7,621 bases of DNA. Origin: DATBDM01 sp036269915 (GTDB lineage: Bacteria > Actinomycetota > Thermoleophilia > Solirubrobacterales > Solirubrobacteraceae). Where the stretch lies: NCBI GenBank assembly GCA_036269915.1, contig DATBDM010000265.1, positions 1 through 7,621 on the forward strand. The letters are read 5' to 3'. A model generated the notes under the pieces. It was not told the DNA's origin. It searched no databases and saw only the letters and a list, made by a program, of their open reading frames with translations. Positions 1 through 5,707 of the stretch are shown here, piece by piece (within the stretch, counting starts at the first letter, position 1; every line of letters starts with the position of its first letter). Position numbers and translations under genes: made by a program.

Positions 1-890
1 AGGTCCGCGCGACCGCGGCTCTCGAGCTCGAGCACGGCGAAGCGCGCCATCAGCTCGACGGCCTTGCGCGACTTCATGAAGACGATCGTGCGCGCGCCCT
101 CGACGACGAGCTCGGCCAGCAGGTCGGCGGCCTCGGCGAGCGAGGAGCGGCGCGTCGCCAGCTTCTCGTCCGTGATCGGCGGGTTCCACATCGCGACCGT
201 GCGGCGCGCGCCGGGCGCGCCGTCGCGGTCGATCACGGTGACGTCGTCGAGCCCCGTGAGGCGCTCGGCGAGCTCAAGTGGGTTGGCGATGGTGGCGCTG
301 GCCAGCAGGAAGCGCGGCGCGGTCCCGTAGGCGTCGGCGACGCGGCGCAGGCGGCGAAGCACGTTGGCGACGTGGGAGCCGAAGACGCCGCGGTAGACGT
401 GCGCCTCGTCGATCACCACGACCGCGAGGTTGGCGAAGAAATCGCCCCACGCCGGGTGGTTGGGGAGGATCCCCATGTGCAGCATGTCCGGGTTGGTCAG
501 CACGACGTTCGCGCGCTGGCGGATCTGGCGGCGCTGCTCGCGCGGCGTGTCGCCGTCGTAGATCGCGGGTCGCGCACGGTCGACGCCCAGCGCCGCGAGC
601 GCGCGCGCCTGGTCCTGCGCGAGCGCCTTCGACGGGTAGAGGTAGAGCGCCCGGGCGCGTGAGTCGCGGCACAGGACGTCGAGCGTCGGCAGCTGGAAGC
701 ACAGTGACTTGCCCGACGCCGTTCCGGTCGTGGTGATCGTCGTCCCGGCCCAGGCGGCGTGGAGCGCCTCGGCCTGGTGCGACCAGAGGCGGTCGATCCC
801 GCGGGCCTCGAGCGCGTCGGCGACGGCGGGATGCAGCGCCTCCGGGATCGCGACCGCGCGGGGCTCGCGGCGGTTCTGCGCGGTCTGCAT
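1..890 (-). CDS. DEAD/DEAH-box DNA helicase, Hrq1/MrfA (YprA) type, C-terminal part outside window
   Basis: An ATP-dependent superfamily 2 helicase, probably in DNA repair; its C-terminal part lies beyond position 1. Counting from the ATG at 890, a Q-like SHQAEAL motif is at residues 37-43, the Walker A variant GTASGKS at 56-62, YPSKALAQDQ at 85-94, TNPDML at 132-137, the Walker B DEAH box at 161-164 followed by VYRGVFGSHVANVLRRLRR, and SAT at 198-200. The second RecA domain begins with IVFMKSRKAVELM near the window edge. The GTASGKS form and the sequence after DEAH are typical of the Hrq1/MrfA group, whose members usually end in a DUF1998 zinc domain; that part cannot be seen. MrfA acts in mitomycin damage repair in Bacillus; the same role here is inference. 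The start is uncertain: the frame stays open and coding-like up to a CTG at 965, with a TAG just upstream at 972-974, but contains no ATG, GTG or TTG above 890. Confidence 0.9.
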   Translation of the reverse strand, partial: MQTAQNRREPRAVAIPEALHPAVADALEARGIDRLWSHQAEALHAAWAGTTITTTGTASGKSLCFQLPTLDVLCRDSRARALYLYPSKALAQDQARALAALGVDRARPAIYDGDTPREQRRQIRQRANVVLTNPDMLHMGILPNHPAWGDFFANLAVVVIDEAHVYRGVFGSHVANVLRRLRRVADAYGTAPRFLLASATIANPLELAERLTGLDDVTVIDRDGAPGARRTVAMWNPPITDEKLATRRSSLAEAADLLAELVVEGARTIVFMKSRKAVELMARFAVLELESRGRAD

Positions 891-979
891 GACCAGGCGC
901 TCGTCCTCGCGACCCGCGGCCAGCAGTGCGTCCCAGGGCTCGATGTCGCGGACGGTTGCGATCAGGTCATGCTACGGCG

Positions 980-1003
980 CTCGCACGAGCTTGCGCGTGC
1001 GAG
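980..1003. repeat. Inverted repeat in the divergent helicase/HAD intergenic region
   Basis: Two perfect 8-base arms, CTCGCACG at 980-987 and CGTGCGAG at 996-1003, are separated by 8 bases. The repeat sits between the divergent 5' ends of the helicase gene and the HAD phosphatase gene, about 20 bases upstream of the HAD GTG start. A weak -10-like CATACT lies at 1011-1016, which would place the repeat over the -35 region of a HAD promoter. It could be an operator or just a hairpin in GC-rich DNA. The function is inferred from position only. Confidence 0.4.
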
Positions 1004-1022
1004 AAAGCCGCATACTCCATCC

Positions 1023-1841
1023 GTGCCCAGCCGTCTCCGTGCCGTCTACTGCGATCTCGACGGCACGCTCGTCGGGCGTGGCGGGTCGCTGCTGCACGAC
1101 GGCGAGGGACGCATCTCCACGGCCGGCGCCCGCGCCGCCGAGGCGTGCCTGCGCGCCGGCGTGGAGCTCGTGCTCACCTCCGGCCGCCGCCGCGAGACCG
1201 TCCAGCAGCCGGCGCGGCTGATCGGCCAGCCGTCGTTCGTCTACGAGTCCGGCGCGGTCGTCGTGCTCGACGGCGAGGAACACTGGCTGACCGGCGACTA
1301 CACGCCGCGCGACGGCCGCACCACGCATGAGCTCGTCGAGGCGACCGGCGCTCCCGCGCTCCTGCTCGAGCACTTCGCCGGGCAGCTCGAGTACCACGAC
1401 CCGTGGCACGTCGGCCGCACCGTCTCGCACCTCTTCCGCGGCCACGTCGACGCGCTAGAGGCCGATGCGCTGCTGGCCGAGCACGGCCACGCCGAGCTGC
1501 GGCTCGTCGACAACGGCGGCGCCGAGGGCGCGCCGCGGATGGTGGGCATCGAGTCACCGCGCGCCTACCAGCTCGTCCCGCGCGCGGTCTCGAAGGCGAC
1601 GGGCGTCGCCTTCCACCAGCGCGCCCGGGGCTACGCGGCGCACGAATGCGTCGCGGTCGGCGACTCGCGCGAGGACCTCGGCATGGCCGAGGTGGTCGAG
1701 CGCTTCTGGCTCGTCGCCAACGCGCTCGAGCGCGACCCGTCGCTGCGCCAGGCGCTGACGCCCAACGTCCGCGTGGCGGAGGGCCGCCACGGCGAGGGTG
1801 TCTACGAGGCGGTCCTGACCGAGCTCGCCGAGCGGCGCTAG
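1023..1841 (+). CDS. HAD-superfamily hydrolase, subclass IIB (Cof-like / mannosyl-3-phosphoglycerate phosphatase-like)
   Basis: A predicted cytosolic, magnesium-dependent phosphatase of 272 residues, a normal length for the family. All four HAD motifs are visible: motif I DLDGT at 11-15 (nucleophile D11, general acid/base D13), motif II TSGR at 52-55, motif III lysine K191 in SKATG, and motif IV GDSREDLGM at 213-221 (metal ligands D214 and D218). The cap inserted between motifs II and III is of the C2 (IIB) type. The family acts on sugar phosphates, phosphoglycerate esters and similar compounds; the substrate cannot be read from the sequence. The GTG at 1023 was chosen because motif I then begins at residue 11, as is usual. 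The open frame continues upstream to 759, but that stretch is antisense to the helicase. No good Shine-Dalgarno is present. The -10-like CATACT at 1011-1016 would allow a nearly leaderless mRNA. The stop codon overlaps that of the convergent small gene in a CTAG at 1838-1841. Confidence 0.9.
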   Translation: MPSRLRAVYCDLDGTLVGRGGSLLHDGEGRISTAGARAAEACLRAGVELVLTSGRRRETVQQPARLIGQPSFVYESGAVVVLDGEEHWLTGDYTPRDGRTTHELVEATGAPALLLEHFAGQLEYHDPWHVGRTVSHLFRGHVDALEADALLAEHGHAELRLVDNGGAEGAPRMVGIESPRAYQLVPRAVSKATGVAFHQRARGYAAHECVAVGDSREDLGMAEVVERFWLVANALERDPSLRQALTPNVRVAEGRHGEGVYEAVLTELAERR

Positions 1842-2113
1842 CCCGGCGAGCCGGCGCGAGCCTGCCAGTGCTCGGGCAGCTCCGGGTGCTCGAGGAAGAC
1901 GATGTGGTCGTCGGTGCCGGAGGCGGCGACGGCGTCCCAGACGTGGTTGAGCGCCGCCTCCTGGTCGTCCTCGGGGACGGTGACCTCGAAGACGCCGAGC
2001 TCGTCGGGCTCGCCGATCTCCGTCTCGTCGCCGAGCGCGCTCGCCAGCGCCTCGCGCGCCGCGGCGTCGCGCGGCGTGCCGGGGTGCAGCAGGAGCATGC
2101 CGATGGTCCGCAT
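1838..2113 (-). CDS. Small acidic protein of unknown function (91 aa)
   Basis: I do not recognise a named family. The 91-residue product is acidic, with no signal peptide or membrane segment, so it is probably cytosolic. Its predicted order is strand (TIGMLLL, 3-9), helix (about 15-28), two strands (about 31-46, around ELGVFEVTVP), helix (about 49-65), strand (DHIVFLEH, about 69-76). This beta-alpha-beta-beta-alpha-beta order suggests a ferredoxin-like fold; that is my reading by eye. Coding status is supported by protein-like composition, by the tight fit between neighbours, and by the start only 10 nt after the VOC stop codon, suggesting a two-gene unit. No Shine-Dalgarno is evident in that gap, so translation may depend on the upstream gene. 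Its TAG stop shares the CTAG at 1838-1841 with the convergent HAD gene. Confidence 0.75.
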   Translation of the reverse strand: MRTIGMLLLHPGTPRDAAAREALASALGDETEIGEPDELGVFEVTVPEDDQEAALNHVWDAVAASGTDDHIVFLEHPELPEHWQARAGSPG

Positions 2114-2123
2114 GCGCCCGAGA

Positions 2124-2480
2124 CTACTCGTCGTGGACCGGCGGCTCGTAGAGCTGGAGGTCGTTGCCGTCGGGATCGTGGAAGCTGGCGATCCGGCCCC
2201 ACGGGTGCTCGGTGATGCCGTCCGGGAACTCGACGCCCGCGGCCTCGAGCTCCTCGACGGCGTCCTCGACGCCGTCGCTGGGCTGGAAGGCGAGCACGCC
2301 GCCGCCCGTCCCGCCCTCGGACTCGCGCGCGTTGAGGCCGATCCGCAGGTCGTTGACCTCCAGCTCGGCCCATTCGTCCTCCTGCTGGGTCACGTCGAGG
2401 CCGAGCGTGCCGGAGTAGAAGTCGACGGCACGACCGACGTCGGACACGGGAAACCACACGATCGATACACCATGGACCAT
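2124..2480 (-). CDS. VOC-superfamily protein (glyoxalase / bleomycin-resistance / dioxygenase fold)
   Basis: A 118-residue single-domain VOC protein made of two beta-alpha-beta-beta-beta modules. The first module contains FPVSDVGRAVDFYSGTLGLDV (10-30), the classic opening of the family. The second contains FQPSDGVEDAVEELEAAGVEF (65-85) and ends in the hallmark FHDPDGNDLQLYEP (100-113). Possible metal ligands are H3, H92 and E112, by analogy with the family. Members include glyoxalases, ring-cleaving dioxygenases, epimerases and drug-binding resistance proteins; one domain of this size normally forms a dimer. The ligand or substrate is unknown. The ATG at 2480 gives the canonical N-terminus; a longer reading from 2726 would overlap the divergent lipase gene. 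There is no clear Shine-Dalgarno. It is likely cotranscribed with the 91-residue gene immediately downstream. Confidence 0.88.
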   Translation of the reverse strand: MVHGVSIVWFPVSDVGRAVDFYSGTLGLDVTQQEDEWAELEVNDLRIGLNARESEGGTGGGVLAFQPSDGVEDAVEELEAAGVEFPDGITEHPWGRIASFHDPDGNDLQLYEPPVHDE

Positions 2481-2553
2481 GCCGTGAGGACTACCCAGGT
2501 GGCGCCCTCGCGCAACCGGCGCGCGGCGCAACAGCATCCGCCACCGTTGCACG

Positions 2554-3783
2554 ATGCGATCCCTCCCCGTGCTCGTGGCGCTGCTGGTCGCCGCGCTGCT
2601 CCCCGCGACCGCCGCCGCCAAGCCCCGCCCGCTCGGCGTCCCCGCGAAGCAGCTGCACGCCGCCTTCGCCTGCGACGCGCCGCTGAAGGGCGCCGCGAAG
2701 ACGCCCGTGCTGCTCGTGCCCGGCACCGGCGAGGACCCCGACTTCTTCGACTGGAACTACGAGCCGGCGCTCGCGCAGCTCGGCATCCCGTTCTGCACGA
2801 TCACCCTGCCCGAGCACGGCACCGGTGACATCCAGGTCGCCGCGGAGTACGTCGTCTCGGCGATCCGCCGCATGCACGCGCGCACCGGGCATCGCATCGA
2901 CCTGATCGGCCACTCGCAGGGCGGGATGGTCCCGCGCTGGGGGCTGCGCTTCTGGCCCGACACGCGCCGGATGCTCGGCGACCTCGTCGGCCTCGCGGCC
3001 TCCAACCACGGCACGACCGCGGCGGACGCGGTCTGCGGGAACGGCTGCACCGCGGCGACCTGGCAGCAGCGCGACGGCTCGAAGTTCATCGCCGCGCTCA
3101 ACGCGGGGTCGGAGACCTGGAAGGGGATCTCCTACACGTCGGTCTACACGCACTTCGACGAGATCGTCACGCCCAACCAGGATGCCCAGACCGGCTCCAC
3201 GTCGCTGCGCACCGGTCCCGGGTCGAAGGCGAATGTCGCGATCCAGGACATCTGCCCGAACGACACCGCCGACCACCTGCAGCTCGGCTCGAGCGACGCG
3301 GTCGGCTACGCGCTGGCGATCGACGCGCTGACCCACGCCGGCCCCGCCGACCCGTCGCGCATCCCCGCGACCACCTGCCTGCAGCCGGCCCAGCCGGGCG
3401 TGAACCCGGCGACTGGTCCGGGCGACGCGGCGGCGAGCTACGCGAAGGTCGCCCAGCAGTTCAACTCGGGAAAGATGCTCAGCGCGGAGCTGCCGCTGGC
3501 GTGTTACGTCACGCGCTCCTGCGCGAAGGCGCCGCTGACCGTGACCGCCAAGCCACGCACGCTGCACGTCGGCCGGCGTGCCCGCGTGCGGGTCCGCGTC
3601 CGCCGCGCCGACGGTCACGCGGTGCGCGGCGCGCGCGTGCAGCTGGGCGGGAGGACGGCGCACACCGGCCGCCGCGGCCGCGCCGTCCTGCGCGTCCGCT
3701 TCGCCCGCGCCGGGCGCAAGACGCTGCGGGTCCGCAAGGCGGGCTTCGCGACCCGCACGCTGCACGTGCGCGTGAAGCGCTAG
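2554..3783 (+). CDS. Secreted CalB-like alpha/beta-hydrolase lipase/esterase with cationic C-terminal domain
   Basis: A predicted exported lipase or esterase of 409 residues. Residues 1-22 form a signal peptide ending in an ATAAA cleavage region. The catalytic domain (about 30-325) resembles Candida antarctica lipase B: LLVPGTG with oxyanion T58, nucleophile S121 in GHSQGG, WGLRFWP after it, WQQRDGS at 170-176, acid D202 in FDEIV, and histidine H241 in TADHLQLG. Cysteine pairs C40/C81 and C234/C275 have nearly the same spacing as two CalB disulfides; C161/C165 and C317/C323 could form two more. Residues about 328-409 form a separate beta-rich, Ig- or carboxypeptidase-regulatory-like domain with about 25 Arg/Lys and only one acidic residue from 341 on. 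The natural ester substrate is unknown. The ATG at 2554 is fixed by the signal peptide, though no Shine-Dalgarno is visible. The gene is divergent from the VOC gene, and its stop overlaps that of the convergent VWA gene in CTAG at 3780-3783. Confidence 0.9.
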   Translation: MRSLPVLVALLVAALLPATAAAKPRPLGVPAKQLHAAFACDAPLKGAAKTPVLLVPGTGEDPDFFDWNYEPALAQLGIPFCTITLPEHGTGDIQVAAEYVVSAIRRMHARTGHRIDLIGHSQGGMVPRWGLRFWPDTRRMLGDLVGLAASNHGTTAADAVCGNGCTAATWQQRDGSKFIAALNAGSETWKGISYTSVYTHFDEIVTPNQDAQTGSTSLRTGPGSKANVAIQDICPNDTADHLQLGSSDAVGYALAIDALTHAGPADPSRIPATTCLQPAQPGVNPATGPGDAAASYAKVAQQFNSGKMLSAELPLACYVTRSCAKAPLTVTAKPRTLHVGRRARVRVRVRRADGHAVRGARVQLGGRTAHTGRRGRAVLRVRFARAGRKTLRVRKAGFATRTLHVRVKR

Positions 3784-4754
3784 ACGAGCCGGCCGAACCA
3801 GGCGAGCGAGAGCCCGCTGCCGATCAGCACCAGCAGCAGCGCGCCGCCGGCGAAGGCGGCGGTGACCTCGCGCTGCTCGGGCTTGGAGGAGAGCCGCGTG
3901 CCGAGGTTCGCGTAGATCGACTCGAGCTTGGACTGATCGGCCGCGGTGAACGCACGCCCGCCGCTGGTCTGCGCGATCTCGCGCAGCGTGGCCGGGTCGG
4001 GCGGGACGCGCAGGCGCTGCGTGAAGCCGAACTGGTCCTGCACCTCGACCTCGCCGCTGGCGGTGCCGAGCGCGACCGTGAAGATCGGAATCCCGTACTG
4101 CTTGGCGCGCTCGGCGACCTGGATCGGAGAGATGCCACCGACCGTGTCCTTGCCGTCGGAGAGCAGCAGCAGCACCGCCGGCAGCCGTCGCGTGCCCGTG
4201 CCGTTCTCGTTCGGGACCGGGGTGCGGGCGATCTCCAGCGCGCGCTCGAGCCCGAGGCCCATCGCCGTGCCGCCCTCGGCCTGCAGGCGCGAGATCCCGG
4301 CGCGCACGGCGTCGCGGTCGGTCGTCGGCGGGACGTCGAGCTGTGGGGCGTCCGAGAAGGAGACGAGCCCGAGCCGCAGCGGCTGCGGCAGCTCGTCCGC
4401 GAGCTTGTCCGCGGCGCTCTGCGCCGCGCTCAGGCGGTCGGGCTCGACGTCGGTGGCGTTCATCGAGCCCGACGTGTCCGTGACCATCATCACCGTCGCC
4501 GCACGCTGCGCCGCCGCGACCGTGTGCTGCGGGCGCGCGAGCGCGACGATCAGCGCCGCGAGCGCGAACAGCAGCAGCAGCGGCGGCAGGTGCCGGCGCG
4601 GGCCGGGCTTCGCGGTGACGAGGTTGGGCAGCAGGCCGGGGCTCGCGAACGCGGTCGCCTCGCGCTTGCGGCGGCGCTGCAGCGCGAGGTAGGCCAGCAC
4701 CGCGATCGGCAGCACGAGCAGGCCGGAGAGCAGGACGGGCTCGCGGAAGGTCAC
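3780..4754 (-). CDS. Membrane-anchored VWA-domain protein (BatA-like), last gene of moxR operon
   Basis: A 324-residue protein with membrane helices near both ends. The N-terminus (about 6-26) is hydrophobic and followed by QRRRKRE; a second helix spans about 57-73 and ends in ALARP. The VWA domain (about 86-285) has an intact MIDAS: D93, S95 and S97 in DTSGSM, T163 in GGTAMG, and D200 in LLSDGKD. A C-terminal helix (about 299-320) ends in WFGRLV. The layout resembles BatA and the mycobacterial Rv1481 family. The VWA domain probably binds a partner protein through a divalent metal, and the MoxR ATPase of the same operon is the expected functional partner. The GTG at 4754 overlaps the DUF58 stop as GTGA, with GGAAGG 8 nt upstream. 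Compared with its paralogue at 5704-6600 it has a loop of about 17 extra residues after FTVALG (about 231-252). The exact process served is unknown; envelope or stress functions are known for relatives. Confidence 0.92.
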   Translation of the reverse strand: MTFREPVLLSGLLVLPIAVLAYLALQRRRKREATAFASPGLLPNLVTAKPGPRRHLPPLLLLFALAALIVALARPQHTVAAAQRAATVMMVTDTSGSMNATDVEPDRLSAAQSAADKLADELPQPLRLGLVSFSDAPQLDVPPTTDRDAVRAGISRLQAEGGTAMGLGLERALEIARTPVPNENGTGTRRLPAVLLLLSDGKDTVGGISPIQVAERAKQYGIPIFTVALGTASGEVEVQDQFGFTQRLRVPPDPATLREIAQTSGGRAFTAADQSKLESIYANLGTRLSSKPEQREVTAAFAGGALLLVLIGSGLSLAWFGRLV

Positions 4755-5707
4755 GGTGCGCGCCTTCCGCGCAGCGCGCGCTCGGAGCGGCGCAGATGGG
4801 TGGCGAGGTCGCGCAGCCAGTCACCCTCGGTCGAGAGCACGAGGTGCTCGGCCCGCGCGTGGCGGATCGAGGCGGCGACCGCCTCGCGCTCGGCAGCGGC
4901 GGCGCGGGCGAAGCGCTTGCGCACGCGGCCCGAGCCCGTGTTGACCTGCACCTGGCGGCCGGTCTCGGGGTCGACGAGCCACAGGTCGCCCATCGGCGGC
5001 AGCGTCTGCTCGCGCGGGTCGCGCACCTCGACCGCCAGCACGCCGTGGCGGGTGCCGAGCGTGCGCAACGGTCCCTCCCAGTCGCGCTCGCCGCGGAAGT
5101 CCGAGACCACGACGACGAAGCCGCGCGCGCGTGCGCTGTTGCTCGTCGCGCGCAGCGCCGCCGCGAGCGCGGTCGTGCCCGCGCCGTCCGGCTCGGGCTC
5201 GGCGCGCAGCTGCGCGAGCATCCCGAGCAGACCGGCGCGGCCCTGGCGCGGGCGGGCGATGCGCGGCTCGCCGGCGCCGACGGAGGTGATGCCGAGGCGG
5301 TTGCCGCGGCGCGTGGCGACGTGGCCGATGGCCAGCGCGACGCCCTCGGCGACGTCGGCCTTGCGCCGGTCGGCGGTGCCGAAGCCCATCGAGGCGGAGA
5401 CGTCGAGCACGAGCCAGGAGGTCAGCGCCCGCTCGGCGACGTGGACGCGCACGTGCGGCTCGTGCAGCCGGGCGGTCACGTTCCAGTCGATGTGGCGGAC
5501 GTCGTCGCCGGGCCGGTACGCGCGGATCCCCGCCAGCTCGGTGCCCGAGCCGACCTGCGGCGTCAGGTGCTCGCCCGGCATCAGGCTCTGGACGCGATGC
5601 AGGATCGCGAGGTCGAGCGAGCGCAGGACCTGCTGCGGGACAGGCCCGGGACCCGGGCGGTCGGGCGTGCGTTCCGGCGTGGGCGGGATCGCGGTCGCGC
5701 GGGTCAT
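4751..5707 (-). CDS. DUF58 domain protein (VWA-like), MoxR operon partner
   Basis: A 318-residue protein with no membrane segment, probably cytosolic; the size matches the short actinobacterial form such as Rv1480. The DUF58 signature YRPGDDVRHIDWNVTARLHEP spans 64-84. It is followed by a VWA-like fold with a MIDAS-type DVSAS at 102-106, GAGTTALAAAL at 176-186 supplying a possible threonine, and VVVVSDF with D203. A proline-rich stretch (8-24) precedes the domain, and the C-terminal region (about 261-318) is rich in Arg and Ala and probably helical. DUF58 proteins are nearly always encoded beside moxR and are thought to be adaptors or clients of that ATPase. The ATG at 5707 overlaps the upstream TGA stop as ATGA and has GGAGG 9 nt upstream. 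The frame stays open much further upstream, to 7120, but that part is a shadow of the neighbouring genes. Its own TGA overlaps the GTG of the next gene. Confidence 0.93.
   Translation of the reverse strand: MTRATAIPPTPERTPDRPGPGPVPQQVLRSLDLAILHRVQSLMPGEHLTPQVGSGTELAGIRAYRPGDDVRHIDWNVTARLHEPHVRVHVAERALTSWLVLDVSASMGFGTADRRKADVAEGVALAIGHVATRRGNRLGITSVGAGEPRIARPRQGRAGLLGMLAQLRAEPEPDGAGTTALAAALRATSNSARARGFVVVVSDFRGERDWEGPLRTLGTRHGVLAVEVRDPREQTLPPMGDLWLVDPETGRQVQVNTGSGRVRKRFARAAAAEREAVAASIRHARAEHLVLSTEGDWLRDLATHLRRSERALRGRRAP
4763..4768 (-). promoter_or_regulatory. Ribosome binding site for the distal VWA gene
   Basis: On the minus strand this reads GGAAGG, 8 nt before the GTG start at 4754. It lies inside the 3' end of the DUF58 gene and supports GTG rather than a later codon as the start. 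Confidence 0.6.

Noticed and set aside
759..1022. Possible 88-residue N-terminal extension of the HAD phosphatase
   Set aside because: The stretch is antisense to the helicase coding region, and HAD motif I normally lies close to the N-terminus, which the GTG at 1023 satisfies.
1830..1850. Intrinsic terminator between convergent genes
   Set aside because: The genes overlap at CTAG, and there is no GC stem followed by a T-run on either strand here or at 3780-3783.
2499..2545. Pair of 7-base inverted arms (GGTGGCG and CGCCACC) between the VOC and lipase genes
   Set aside because: The arms are 33 bases apart, short, and in very GC-rich DNA, so chance is a sufficient explanation and no promoter element supports them.
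2481..2726. Possible longer start for the VOC protein
   Set aside because: It would run antisense into the lipase signal-peptide region and add 82 residues without similarity to the family; the ATG at 2480 gives the canonical N-terminus.
2491..4824. Open frame of 777 codons on the minus strand
   Set aside because: It overlaps the lipase gene in antisense and the VWA gene in another frame, with repetitive Arg/Ala-rich composition and no domain. It is a GC-driven shadow.
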